From NCBI RefSeq assembly GCF_047946665.1, contig NZ_CP172312.1, forward strand, positions 3,906,001 through 3,970,000: a DNA stretch of 64,000 nt, in the 5' to 3' direction. Of the stretch, positions 32,412 through 41,415 are shown piece after piece. Under the pieces are notes generated by a model. That model saw only the letters and a program-made list of their open reading frames with translations, was not told the DNA's origin and searched no databases. Origin of the DNA: Allohahella sp002354735. Its GTDB lineage: Bacteria > Pseudomonadota > Gammaproteobacteria > Pseudomonadales > Oleiphilaceae. Positions within the stretch are counted from its first letter, which is position 1. Each line of letters opens with the position of its first letter. The position numbers and the translations under genes are program-made.

Positions 32412-33320
32412 ATGTCTTACAAACTGGGCCAGTTTATCTGGGCGATTCTGATGCTGATGGGCCGGAAGGCCTCGAGACTTGCCCTCAAGTCTGGCAGTGT
32501 TGGTGGACGAAGCTACACCTGTCTCGTCTCGGATGAAGCTGATTCGGCGCTGGAGACGCTCGTGCTCCTCCATGGCTTCACTGGGTCGAAGGACTACTGG
32601 TTGCCACTTATCAAGCAGCTCAAAGGTCGCTTCAATGTACTGGTCATTGACCTGCCTGGTCATGGGGGCAGCCATTTCGATCCTGCTCAGGATTTTTACG
32701 AACAGGCGGTCAGAATCATCGATGACGCGCTCTGGTTCCACAAAAGTGAGCGGGTACATCTGATTGGCGCCTCCGTTGGCGCGATGGTGGCCTGCAGGTA
32801 TGCCGAGCGAAATCCGCAAAGGGTGCATACGCTTGTGATGATTGGGCCGGCGGGTGTGCCAGTAAGCGAGCCGTCTGAATTTTACGCGGAGGTTGATGCT
32901 GGGCAGAATCCGTTCTGGATTCACACCCGTCAGGCCTGGCGGCATCTGCTCAGCCTCGCATTGCGAACCCCCCCGCCGGACTTCTGGCCGGTCTCTGCCT
33001 TTCTCTTCGGCGACTATATGAAACGCCAGTCTACCTACCGTCTGATCTGGGATCAGATCGTCGACGAGCATCGCCGTTTCCGTCCTTTGGACTTTACGGC
33101 CGTGTCGGCCCTGCCTTGCCGCAAGATGCTGGTTTGGGGTGAGGCCGAACGAACCTTCCATAGATCGACCGTCGAGGTGCTCAGCGAGCATTTGCCAGAG
33201 CTGCGGATATTCCGCTGCGATAAGAGTGGTCACGCCGTTCACTATGATCAGCCGAAGTGGCTGGCAGAGCTGCTGTGTGCCGAAGTCATCATGCCTCCCC
33301 GAACACCGCCTCTGGCTTAA
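32412..33320 (+). CDS. Alpha/beta hydrolase
   Basis: This is a serine hydrolase of the alpha/beta fold with the oxyanion loop LVLLHGFTGSKDYW, nucleophile elbow GASVGAM and catalytic His in DKSGHAVHYDQP. The acid is likely in VWGEAERTFH. AGGAG seven bases before ATG 32412 decides the start (302 residues); an upstream ATG at 32394 would add six residues. The N-terminal segment (LGQFIWAILMLMGRKAS) is hydrophobic and may attach it to the membrane. Substrate unknown; it resembles the lipase/esterase MhpC-like branch. Confidence 0.85.
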   Translation: MSYKLGQFIWAILMLMGRKASRLALKSGSVGGRSYTCLVSDEADSALETLVLLHGFTGSKDYWLPLIKQLKGRFNVLVIDLPGHGGSHFDPAQDFYEQAVRIIDDALWFHKSERVHLIGASVGAMVACRYAERNPQRVHTLVMIGPAGVPVSEPSEFYAEVDAGQNPFWIHTRQAWRHLLSLALRTPPPDFWPVSAFLFGDYMKRQSTYRLIWDQIVDEHRRFRPLDFTAVSALPCRKMLVWGEAERTFHRSTVEVLSEHLPELRIFRCDKSGHAVHYDQPKWLAELLCAEVIMPPRTPPLA

Positions 33321-33391
33321 CAGGCCTGCTTATTGCAATCAATCTTTCCGACACTGGTTGGGATGTCACTACTGTGGTCTGGAATTGCGGT

Positions 33392-33415
33392 GAAAGCCCC
33401 GGATATCGGGCTTTC
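33392..33415. other. Hairpin downstream of the hydrolase gene
   Basis: GAAAGCCC and GGGCTTTC pair over an 8-base loop. There is no T run after it, so any terminator role is weak. The remaining part of 33321-33515 has no clear promoter. Confidence 0.4.
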
Positions 33416-33515
33416 CAGCAGCCGATGGCTTGGGCGGGACAAGGAACACACGCTGAAGCGCTTACAAAAGTGATCGCAGGAATTTCAACCTTCCCCTGAT
33501 CGAAGAAGGAGAAAT

Positions 33516-34274
33516 ATGATGTCGCATTATGATGAAGGGCGGCCTTACAGCGAGTATGACACCGAAGACTATGAGATGGACTACGATCCCGCGTACGACG
33601 CCGAATGGGATGAGCTCCAGTGGGCCGAGGATGAGTCCAGACGATCGCGTGTAGCGACCGGAACAGCCCTTGCGTTGGGTGCAGCCGGCATCGCACTGGC
33701 GGCAGTAGCCGTAGGCGTCTATCGGCACAGGGCAGAAATTGCCGATCGGCCTGCTGATAGTGCGCCGGACAGAGCGGCCAAGGAAACGCACCGGAATAAT
33801 GGCAAGGCTGTGGCAGGCAAGACGGTACTGATCAATCGTCCAAGAGCAGAGCTATTCAAGTTCTGGGAAAACTACGACAACCTCCAGCATTTCATGAAGA
33901 ATGTGGAGCATGTCGAAACTCATGGGGAACGCTCGGTCTGGAAAATAGCTGCACCGGCGGGTCAGACAGTCACCGTGGAAACCGAGCTCGTTGAGCGACG
34001 GGAAAACGAACTGCTCTCCTGGAAGTCGACCGAAAACTCACAGATAGAAACCGAAGGTCATATCGCCTTCCGCGATGCGCCCGCAGGCAGAGGTACCTAT
34101 GTCGAGGCCGTGGTGCAGTACAAGCCGCCAGTTGGCCAGTTCGGCCGGATGATTGCAAAGCTCTTCCGCCGTGAGCCTGGTGTCCAGGCCCGCCATGAGC
34201 TCAAGCGTTTCAAGATGCTCATGGAAACCGGCGAAATTGCGACTTCACACCACTACATCCACGACGACGCCTGA
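33516..34274 (+). CDS. Membrane-associated SRPBCC (cyclase/dehydrase-like) protein
   Basis: The 252-residue protein begins with an acidic, Tyr/Asp-rich low-complexity stretch (about 1-40), then a single membrane segment (ATGTALALGAAGIALAAVAV, about 47-66). The SRPBCC domain (about 98-245) has AGKTVLINRPRAELFKFWEN and ends LKRFKMLMETGEIATS. The family binds hydrophobic ligands such as quinones. AAGGAG lies just upstream. It is followed after ten bases by a zinc alcohol dehydrogenase and then an SDR, a gene set I also associate with stress-induced clusters in other proteobacteria. The precise role is not known. Confidence 0.82.
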   Translation: MMSHYDEGRPYSEYDTEDYEMDYDPAYDAEWDELQWAEDESRRSRVATGTALALGAAGIALAAVAVGVYRHRAEIADRPADSAPDRAAKETHRNNGKAVAGKTVLINRPRAELFKFWENYDNLQHFMKNVEHVETHGERSVWKIAAPAGQTVTVETELVERRENELLSWKSTENSQIETEGHIAFRDAPAGRGTYVEAVVQYKPPVGQFGRMIAKLFRREPGVQARHELKRFKMLMETGEIATSHHYIHDDA

Positions 34275-34284
34275 GGGGAATACT

Positions 34285-35487
34285 ATGCGAGCACTCACTT
34301 ATCACGGTACTCACGATGTCCGGGTCGACACGGTGCCTGACCCACAAATCATCAATCCTCGAGACGCCATTATCAAGGTAACCTCCACAGCGATCTGCGG
34401 CTCAGACCTGCACTTGTACGACGGAGTGATTCCTGCCGTGCTCGAAGGCGATATTCTCGGTCATGAGTTCATGGGAGAAGTCGTCGAGACGGGCAAGAAA
34501 AGTACATTGAAGAAAGGTCAGCGTGTGGTCGTGCCATTCACTATTTCCTGTGGCAGCTGTTTCGCCTGCAACATGAAACAGTATTCGGCGTGCGACAACT
34601 CCAATCCCGTTGAAAAACAGGACATGACCGAGATGATGTTCGGTCACGCTGTGGGCGGACTGTTTGGCTATTCGCACCTGACCGGTGGCTATTCCGGAGG
34701 GCAGGCAGAGTATGTGCGAGTCCCATTCTCCGACGTAGGGCCTGTTGTCATTCCTGATGAGCTGGAGGATGACAAGGTGCTGTTCCTCTCCGACATTTTG
34801 CCCACAGGCTGGATGGCTGCGGAAAATGCTGAAATCGAGGACGGCGACACCGTTGCGGTCTGGGGTTGTGGTCCAGTTGGCTTGTTTGCAGTGCAGAGTG
34901 CCCTACACATGGGCGCGCACCGCGTTATTGCAATCGATCACCATCCACACCGGCTGGAGCTGGCGCAGTCCAAAGGTGCGGAGATTATTGACTTCAAACG
35001 GACCAACGTAATGGAGGCCCTGTTGGAGATGACCGGTGGAATAGGACCAGATGCTGTCATAGACGCAGTCGGCATGGAGTCTCACGGTTTCGCCTTCGAC
35101 AGTCAGGCCAACATGATGAATGTGGCCGATACCATCAAGCAGAAAGTTGGCATTGGCGCAGATCGCGGCGGTGCGCTACGCGAAGCCATTTTTGCCTGCC
35201 GAAAGGGCGGCCGACTATCAATGCCAGGTGTTTATGGGGGCTATCTGGACAAGTTCCCGCTCGGTGCGCTCATGGAAAAAGGGCTGCAGGTCAAAACCGG
35301 GCAGACCCACGTTCAGCGTTACACCGCTGAACTGCTTGATCTCATCCGGGAAGACAAGATCGATACGACCTATATGATCAGCCATCGGCTGTCGCTTGAA
35401 GATGCGCCAACCGGCTACAAGAACTTCAAGGAAAATCAGAATGAGTGGACCAAGGTGGTCCTGAAGCCGGAGCTTGAGCCGGCCTAG
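34285..35487 (+). CDS. Zinc-dependent alcohol dehydrogenase (formaldehyde dehydrogenase-like)
   Basis: This medium-chain dehydrogenase of 400 residues starts at ATG 34285. The catalytic zinc ligands are in AICGSDLHLYDG and GHEFMGEV. Four cysteines of the structural zinc lie in CGSCFACNMKQYSAC. The NAD site is GCGPVGLFAVQSA, and the long C-terminal part matches the glutathione-independent formaldehyde dehydrogenase-like group (GAHRVIAIDHHPHRLELAQ). The substrate is not settled. It forms a unit with the SRPBCC gene (10 bases) and the SDR gene (19 bases). Confidence 0.9.
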   Translation: MRALTYHGTHDVRVDTVPDPQIINPRDAIIKVTSTAICGSDLHLYDGVIPAVLEGDILGHEFMGEVVETGKKSTLKKGQRVVVPFTISCGSCFACNMKQYSACDNSNPVEKQDMTEMMFGHAVGGLFGYSHLTGGYSGGQAEYVRVPFSDVGPVVIPDELEDDKVLFLSDILPTGWMAAENAEIEDGDTVAVWGCGPVGLFAVQSALHMGAHRVIAIDHHPHRLELAQSKGAEIIDFKRTNVMEALLEMTGGIGPDAVIDAVGMESHGFAFDSQANMMNVADTIKQKVGIGADRGGALREAIFACRKGGRLSMPGVYGGYLDKFPLGALMEKGLQVKTGQTHVQRYTAELLDLIREDKIDTTYMISHRLSLEDAPTGYKNFKENQNEWTKVVLKPELEPA

Positions 35488-35506
35488 ATCGAAGGAGGAA
35501 ATCATC

Positions 35507-36289
35507 ATGAACTCCAAACCACTTGCTGTAGTGACCGGTGCCTCGACAGGCATCGGTCTCGAATTGGCTATCTGTTGTGCGCAGGACGGATACGACCTGA
35601 TCATCTGCGCGAATGAAGCAGAGATCGAGTCTGCCGCTGAAGAGGTCAGTCGACACGGTGCAACTGTGGAGGCTGTGCAGGCGGATCTCGGGTCGAAGGA
35701 GGGGGTCGACAAACTGTGGTCGGCCATTCGTGGGCGTCAGGTTGATGCCTTGCTGGCCAATGCAGGGCGGGGTCTCGGCGGCGCGTTCCTCGACCAGGAT
35801 TTTGCTGAAGCGAAGAACGTCGTGGATGTGAATGTGAGCGGCACGATTTCTCTGGTACAGAAGGTCGGGCGCCAGATGCGCGACCGGAACAGCGGCAAGA
35901 TACTGATAACCGGATCCATCGCCGGTTTTGTGCCGGGGGCTTTTCATGCGGTATACAATGGCACCAAAGCCTTTCTCGACAGCTTCGCCGAGGCGCTGCG
36001 CAATGAGCTGAAGGAAACGGATGTGACGGTAACCTGTCTCATGCCTGGCTTGACCGACACACCCTTCTTCGACCGGGCGGGTATGCAGGATACACCTGCG
36101 TACGATGCGCCGAAGGAGGACCCTGCAAAAGTAGCCAAGGTGGGGTATGAGGCGATGAAGAAGGGTGAAGGTTCAGTCGTCAGTGGCTTCATGAATAAGC
36201 TGCAGACAACCTTTGCCGGCATCATTCCAGACTCGATTCTGGCAAAGATGCACCGTCGCTTGGCTGAGCCGGAGGACTCGAACGCCTGA
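35507..36289 (+). CDS. Short-chain dehydrogenase/reductase
   Basis: The 260-residue SDR has the nucleotide motif TGASTGIG, the NAG-type motif LLANAGRG and catalytic Ser-Tyr-Lys in GSIAGFVPGAFHAVYNGTK. GAAGGAGG lies eight bases before ATG 35507. The gene closes the SRPBCC-alcohol dehydrogenase-SDR unit. Substrate unknown; it might act on the product of the zinc dehydrogenase, but that is only inference. Confidence 0.9.
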   Translation: MNSKPLAVVTGASTGIGLELAICCAQDGYDLIICANEAEIESAAEEVSRHGATVEAVQADLGSKEGVDKLWSAIRGRQVDALLANAGRGLGGAFLDQDFAEAKNVVDVNVSGTISLVQKVGRQMRDRNSGKILITGSIAGFVPGAFHAVYNGTKAFLDSFAEALRNELKETDVTVTCLMPGLTDTPFFDRAGMQDTPAYDAPKEDPAKVAKVGYEAMKKGEGSVVSGFMNKLQTTFAGIIPDSILAKMHRRLAEPEDSNA

Positions 36290-36374
36290 CCGAAGCCATG
36301 CGGAGGCTTGCCCTGACACTGAGGGCGAGGTATAAGAGCCTGAAATAAATGGACTAAAGGCTTGGCCAGGGATT

Positions 36375-37073
36375 ATGGCAAATTTCAACGCGCATCTCGT
36401 AGGCGGTGCAGTCGTCAGTGGATTCGCCGCCTCCGCAATGGCATATACCTCGGTATACTCGCTAAATCAGGCTGTCGTACTATGGGTCGCTGGTACGATA
36501 GGGGGCTTGCTGCCTGACATCGATGCCGATTCGTCTGTGGCGCTTTCCTGGATATTTACCTTGCTGGCTTTCGTGGCGGCCCTTGTGGTGTTACAGGCCG
36601 CACCGGGGCAATCCCTGCTCACGATCTGGATATTGATGCTTGGGGTTTTTGCTGTCGTGCGCTTCGGTATCATGCAGCTCTTTTTCCGCCTTACCCGTCA
36701 TCGCGGCGCCTATCATTCCTGTCTTGCTGGCATCTTCACAGCGCTCTGCGTCACTTTTGTCAGCTGGCGCTATCTCAGCCACAGCGAAGCGTTTGCCTGG
36801 GCCATAGGCGGTTTCGTCCTCCTGGGGTTCGTAACACATCTGCTGCTGGATGAATGCTATGCCATCGATATTAGTGGCGTCCGATTAAAGCGTTCGTTCG
36901 GCACTGCGATCAAGCCCTTCAGCCTCCAGGTCTGGTGGGCGAGCCTGCTGTTCGGCCTTGGCAGTGTTGGACTCTGGCGCCTGCTCCCCTCGCCATCACC
37001 CTTCATAGATGCCGTCACTACGCTCTTGCTGCAGGAGTCGACCTGGCAACTTGCCTGGCTGCGTTCGTCATGA
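36375..37073 (+). CDS. YdjM-like membrane-bound metal-dependent hydrolase
   Basis: The 232-residue protein has five to six membrane segments and the metal-binding pattern of the YdjM/DUF457 group: NAHLVGGAV, LPDIDAD, RHRGAYHS and HLLLDECYA. Several characterised relatives are LexA-controlled or lipid-related, but the activity is not established. No LexA box is visible upstream. It stands alone between the SDR and the amidohydrolase. Confidence 0.8.
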   Translation: MANFNAHLVGGAVVSGFAASAMAYTSVYSLNQAVVLWVAGTIGGLLPDIDADSSVALSWIFTLLAFVAALVVLQAAPGQSLLTIWILMLGVFAVVRFGIMQLFFRLTRHRGAYHSCLAGIFTALCVTFVSWRYLSHSEAFAWAIGGFVLLGFVTHLLLDECYAIDISGVRLKRSFGTAIKPFSLQVWWASLLFGLGSVGLWRLLPSPSPFIDAVTTLLLQESTWQLAWLRSS

Positions 37074-37192
37074 GCTGAACTGCCTAAGGATAATCTGGTA
37101 TATCGCCGCTGATACGGCGGTCAGGGTTCTGACGTAGAATGTGCAGTATGTGACCCAGGACGGGCACACGATGTTTTTACGGAGTTGATATC

Positions 37193-38230
37193 TTGCTGTA
37201 CCGGATCTTCTGCTTTTTGCTGTTCCCAGTTCTTCTACACCCCAGTCTTGTTCACGCACGCGACTATCGCTATAGCGACTCGCACATGCATTACGTCGAT
37301 TTTTTCCAGAACTCCGAAGGCATAATGAAGCTGCTCGAGGCCATGGACAAAGCTGAAGTCGAACACGTGATGATTTCCGGTATTCCGCTCACGAAGAAGT
37401 GGGATGAGAATGAGCCGAAGCGGCCTCGCTACTATGCCGGCGATTACGGCAGTACCTACTGGTATAGCGCCACCGATGACATCGTCGCGGATGCCGTCAT
37501 GCAGCTTCCGCCAGAGCAGCGGGATCGTTTCCATCCATTCCTGTGCGGCTTCAACCCGACCGACAAGAACGCCGACGCCCACATTCGCCGCTTACTGGAT
37601 CGTTATCCCGGCTTATGGCAAGGTATCGGGGAAGTCTTTACCCGTCACGACGATATCACTGCTATGACCGAGGGCGAGACACCGCGGCCAGACCACAAGG
37701 CTATGGAGCGGGTTTACAGGCTGGCGGCAGAGTACGATCTGCCGGTCATGGTGCATGCGAATATCACGTCTCAGCGCGAACGCAATCCTCTGTATGTCGA
37801 CGAAGTCGAGACCGCGCTGAAGAAACATCCGAAAGTGCGTTTCATCTGGGCCCATGCAGGTACTAGCAAGACATTGCATCGCATACAGGAGCGCCTGAAC
37901 TTTCTTCATCCTCGTCTGAAGTCGCTGCTGAAAGAGTACCCTAATCTGTATATCGATCTGTCGTGGAGCATGCTCGAACCGTACCTGCTGAATACCGACG
38001 GCTCCCCTGACAAGGACTGGCTGGCGCTTGTAGAAGCGTTCCCCGACCGCTTCATGATCGGCTCGGATGTGGTGGGTAGCTTCGACAGCATGGGCAAGTT
38101 CCTGACCGGCTTCGATCCTTTCCTCGACGCGCTGCCGAAGGCGGTGGCACAGGCGGTTGCCCGCGATAACTTCCTCGCTGTACTGCCTCGTAATCGGCAG
38201 ATGGCATCAGTCGAGCCGACGGCGGACTAG
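37193..38230 (+). CDS. Exported amidohydrolase-family protein
   Basis: A TIM-barrel metal-dependent hydrolase of 345 residues with an N-terminal signal peptide (FCFLLFPVLLHPSLVHA). Metal and active-site residues are seen in DSHMHYVDF (HxH), LPVMVHANI, FIWAHAG and MIGSDVVGSF. This is the amidohydrolase 2 pattern; substrate unknown. TTG 37193 is the start, with CGGAG about nine bases upstream. The 119 bases before it contain two small hairpins but no clear promoter. Confidence 0.85.
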   Translation: MLYRIFCFLLFPVLLHPSLVHARDYRYSDSHMHYVDFFQNSEGIMKLLEAMDKAEVEHVMISGIPLTKKWDENEPKRPRYYAGDYGSTYWYSATDDIVADAVMQLPPEQRDRFHPFLCGFNPTDKNADAHIRRLLDRYPGLWQGIGEVFTRHDDITAMTEGETPRPDHKAMERVYRLAAEYDLPVMVHANITSQRERNPLYVDEVETALKKHPKVRFIWAHAGTSKTLHRIQERLNFLHPRLKSLLKEYPNLYIDLSWSMLEPYLLNTDGSPDKDWLALVEAFPDRFMIGSDVVGSFDSMGKFLTGFDPFLDALPKAVAQAVARDNFLAVLPRNRQMASVEPTAD

Positions 38231-38260
38231 ATCGATCATTCCTGTCGAAGTCTCGCCGCG

Positions 38261-39676
38261 CTAGGATTCTTTGATCTGAGCCTGAGGCACGAGCGCCCTA
38301 TAGCGCTTGTCCAGCGGATACTTGTTTTTGCTCCAGCCCAGTCTCACCAGAACCAGGTTCTGCGATGGCACCATGAGGACGAACTGTTGTCGACTGCCGC
38401 TCATGTAATAGGCGTCGGACGGCAATAGCGGATAGCGACGCTCGTCCGAAGTTGCAGCGCCCTGATTGAGCCAGAAGTGATAGCCATAACGTGACTCATT
38501 GCTACTCCTGTTAGGTGTGGAGGCAGCCTTGACCCACCCGGCGGGTAGCAGGCGACGTTCTTGCGGGCTGCCTTGGTTGATGACGCCGTCGTCCAGCATC
38601 AGCTGGCCCAGCCTCGCCCAATCGCGTGCTGACGCATAGGCGAAGGAGCTGCCAACGAGCGCGCCACTGGGGTCCATCTCGAAAATGGTATGGCCCATGG
38701 CCATTGGCTGGAGTAGTTCATTGTAGAGGAAGTTCAGGCTGTGCTGCGGGGTGCCGCCCAGTTGCTGTTGTAGCCAGTGCACCAGCATGTTGGTGGTGGC
38801 CGACGTGTAGACGGAGTGCTCTCCCGGCCTATGAGCGAGCGGCTTGTTCAGGCCTATCGAGGCCGCATTGTGCGAGCCGAACAACATCCGTGTAGTATCT
38901 CCGCCTGGTGCATAGATCTCCTCCAATTCGAGTCCAGAGGCCATCTGCAGCATATGTTCGACGTTGATCTCGTTCCTCTCATCCTCGGCCCAGTTCGGAA
39001 ACAGTCCCGCATCGCTCCGGCTGATGATACCCAGTGCTTCAGCGCGGCCGATCATGACAGCCGAAAGACTCTTGGCCATCGACCAGCCAAGCAGCTTCGT
39101 TTCTGCACTGAAACCCTCAGCATAGGATTCGGCGGTCACCACCCCATTCTCCACCAGCAGCAGCGCGCGCGTATCGAAGCCCTCGATATTGTCCTGTTCC
39201 AGAATGACATCGAGCTGAACCTGGCGCGGTAGCAGAATGGTGTCGATCACCGGTCCAGCAGGCCAAGGCAGCTGGTCCCCAACAATCGCAGGCGAGGACG
39301 GTACGTTCAGCTGATCAAGGTGGGAGGTATCGCCGATATTGAGTGTGCAGCCGAGCCCGGGCCGATAGCTGGCCGAGGTTCGCCCCATGCCGAGCAGTTC
39401 TGCAGACACCGCAGGCAAGCGCGTATCGATTTCCAGTGTCAGCAGTCTGTTGACCGGGGAGTAGTTGGCGAGATCATCCATGATCTGCTGTTTATCGAGA
39501 CCAGTGACGAAGAAGCCCGAACAGCCCACCTTGGCTCCGAAGGCACTGGCCACGCTGACAACCGAGCCGATGTGCCAGGGGTAGAACCCCAGTAGCGCTC
39601 GCGAGGCGAACGAAAGTGCGGTCGCCAGTATAGCGACCACAATCAGTGAGGAGAGCGCTCGCCGTGTACGAGTCAT
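38261..39676 (-). CDS. Serine hydrolase of the beta-lactamase/class C family
   Basis: The 471-residue protein has an N-terminal membrane anchor or signal (LIVVAILATALSFASRAL) and the catalytic SxxK at 199-202 in GWSMAKSLSAVM. The second motif is YTSATTN, near the YxN position. It is an esterase, peptidase or penicillin-binding-like protein more likely than a true beta-lactamase. The first 150 residues before the catalytic domain are unusual for the family and include two cysteines. It follows the DUF805 gene by 12 bases. Confidence 0.8.
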   Translation of the reverse strand: MTRTRRALSSLIVVAILATALSFASRALLGFYPWHIGSVVSVASAFGAKVGCSGFFVTGLDKQQIMDDLANYSPVNRLLTLEIDTRLPAVSAELLGMGRTSASYRPGLGCTLNIGDTSHLDQLNVPSSPAIVGDQLPWPAGPVIDTILLPRQVQLDVILEQDNIEGFDTRALLLVENGVVTAESYAEGFSAETKLLGWSMAKSLSAVMIGRAEALGIISRSDAGLFPNWAEDERNEINVEHMLQMASGLELEEIYAPGGDTTRMLFGSHNAASIGLNKPLAHRPGEHSVYTSATTNMLVHWLQQQLGGTPQHSLNFLYNELLQPMAMGHTIFEMDPSGALVGSSFAYASARDWARLGQLMLDDGVINQGSPQERRLLPAGWVKAASTPNRSSNESRYGYHFWLNQGAATSDERRYPLLPSDAYYMSGSRQQFVLMVPSQNLVLVRLGWSKNKYPLDKRYRALVPQAQIKES

Positions 39677-39688
39677 GCTGGTGAAGAC

Positions 39689-40048
39689 TCAGGCAGGCGG
39701 ATCAATGCCTTTGGGATTGGGCCCGTAGTCGTTGCTACCCGGTTCACTATCCAGCGCCAGCAGTACGATGACAATGATGGTGCCGATAAACGGGATCAGC
39801 ATGAGCAGATACCACCAGCCACTTCGTCCAGTATCGTGGAGTCGCCTGACGGCAGCGGAAATGAGCGGAATGAAGAGCACAATGCTGTACAGGCCGCTGA
39901 TAAAGCTGCCGATACCGAGGGTGGATTCAATAAAGCTTATCGCAATCAGAATCACGAAGTGGATGAGTATGAACATCCAGTACTCGGTCCGATGGGCACG
40001 ACCAGTAAATACAGCGTAATTCTGAAGCGCCTTTTTGTACCATTCCAT
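39689..40048 (-). CDS. DUF805 membrane protein
   Basis: This 119-residue protein matches DUF805: FTGRAHRTEYWMFILIHF, followed by three to four membrane segments and AVRRLHDTGRSGWWYLL. The C terminus NDYGPNPKG is typical. AAGGAG before ATG 40048 fixes the start; the frame is open seven codons more. Function unknown. Confidence 0.9.
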   Translation of the reverse strand: MEWYKKALQNYAVFTGRAHRTEYWMFILIHFVILIAISFIESTLGIGSFISGLYSIVLFIPLISAAVRRLHDTGRSGWWYLLMLIPFIGTIIVIVLLALDSEPGSNDYGPNPKGIDPPA

Positions 40049-40098
40049 GGAGGCTCCTTGAAGCATCAATGTTTGAGTCGGGTGATTTCAGGTTCCGT

Positions 40099-40713
40099 TC
40101 AGCCCGCCCGAGCAGCGTTGCGTCGGTCGAAAGTAAGGACCCGATAGATATACCCGAGGACAAGTCCGATGACCACAACCCTGGAAACCGGGTTCATGTA
40201 TTTGCCGATAAGTTCGAAATTGTTTTCGAGCAGAAAGCCTGCACCGGTCAGAAGCGCCGTGAACAAGATCGTGCCCGCGGCTGAGTAGAGTAGAAAAGGC
40301 AGAAGCTTCATTTCGGCCATGCCCGCCGGAACCGAAATAAGCGTGCGGATGCCAGGGACCATGCGCCCGAAGAAGACCGCAGCCCAGCCATGACGCTGGA
40401 ACCAGTTTCGAGCGGCATCTATTTCATGTGGGGAGAGTGCAAGCCACCTTCCGTGGCGGGATGCCCATCGCTTGAGCCTGTCTGCACCAACCATGCGGCC
40501 GATGTAGTACCAGAACATGGCACCAAGCAGGGAGCCAAAGCTGCCAGCAAGAACGACAACGATCACATTCAGCTCGCCTTTGGCAGCCACATACCCGCCG
40601 AGTGGCATGATCAGCTCGGAGGGTATGGGCGGAAAAACATTCTCCGCGAACATCAGTAGCGCGATGCCAAAATAGCCTGTGCGCTCCACCAGGCTTATGA
40701 CGAAATCAAACAC
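40099..40713 (-). CDS. DedA family membrane protein
   Basis: DedA proteins take part in undecaprenyl-phosphate or phospholipid transport across the inner membrane and in envelope homeostasis. The 204 residues include ENVFPPIPSELIMPLGGYVA with the key acidic residue, and FFGRMVPGIRTLISVPAGMAEM with the conserved arginines. The start is GTG 40713. It lies 50 bases before the DUF805 gene and six after the ferritin-like gene; all four genes from 41163 to 38261 run in one direction. Confidence 0.9.
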   Translation of the reverse strand: MFDFVISLVERTGYFGIALLMFAENVFPPIPSELIMPLGGYVAAKGELNVIVVVLAGSFGSLLGAMFWYYIGRMVGADRLKRWASRHGRWLALSPHEIDAARNWFQRHGWAAVFFGRMVPGIRTLISVPAGMAEMKLLPFLLYSAAGTILFTALLTGAGFLLENNFELIGKYMNPVSRVVVIGLVLGYIYRVLTFDRRNAARAG

Positions 40714-40719
40714 CCGATA

Positions 40720-41163
40720 CTACGCAGTTGCCTTGTCCTTGATATGCTGATCGATCCAGGCCTTGTGGCGCTGCTCATCAGCATAATTGGCGTTGATCAC
40801 ACTCAGCTCATTGGGCTGCAGATCATCCAGTCCGCGCGCCTTGTCATAGGCTACGTTGGTGATTTTCTCATTCGCACTCATGGCCATAAGTATGGTTTTG
40901 TCGCCAATGAGATCTGCGAGAACGACCTTTCCCTTGGTCAGAATTCGCTTGAAATCCGGCCCATCAGGCGGCGTCTCACCCCTTTTCCTCACGAGGTCGC
41001 CAATGTTCGCGGTATGGCGAACATGATCCTGCTTGAAACTCTCCAGCTTCTTGGCGGCCTCCTTATCGTCGAGTCGATCGATGGCGGCATCGTATGCTTC
41101 GATGGCGTCATAATCGAGTGCGACGAGTTCCTTCAGAGCTTTTATGACTGCTTTGTCTGACAT
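40720..41163 (-). CDS. Ferritin-like DUF2383 protein
   Basis: The 147-residue protein is all helical: an N-terminal bundle (VALDYDAIEAYDAAIDRLD), a conserved HVRHTANIGDLVRKRG segment and C-terminal helices ending in YADEQRHKAWIDQHI. This is the ferritin-like DUF2383 pattern. Glu and His residues that could bind two metals are present. ATG 41163 has AAGGAG upstream. It may protect against oxidative or membrane stress, but function is not established. Confidence 0.85.
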   Translation of the reverse strand: MSDKAVIKALKELVALDYDAIEAYDAAIDRLDDKEAAKKLESFKQDHVRHTANIGDLVRKRGETPPDGPDFKRILTKGKVVLADLIGDKTILMAMSANEKITNVAYDKARGLDDLQPNELSVINANYADEQRHKAWIDQHIKDKATA

Positions 41164-41415
41164 GTGTTTCTCCTTATGGTCCTGGGACCTGAATTGCCAG
41201 AAGGATTTAAGCAAGCGATGCGCCAACTCGTGATGTTGGCCGCCAGTCCTGGTGCGCAGGCGCCTGCGAGCCAAGTCACCGTGAGCCTGGGGCTAGACTT
41301 CAAACCAATAACTACAACAATTCATGTAAAAAATACGCGCGTTCAGGCCGGCCCGCCAGGCATCTTCTCGACCAGACTTGCGCTTGTTCTGGCGGCTATC
41401 TAATCTGGTCAAATC

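Noticed and set aside
38261..39676. Beta-lactamase resistance gene
   Set aside because: It has SxxK but not the full class C YxN/KTG set in recognisable form, and it carries a long unrelated N-terminal part; a general serine hydrolase is safer.
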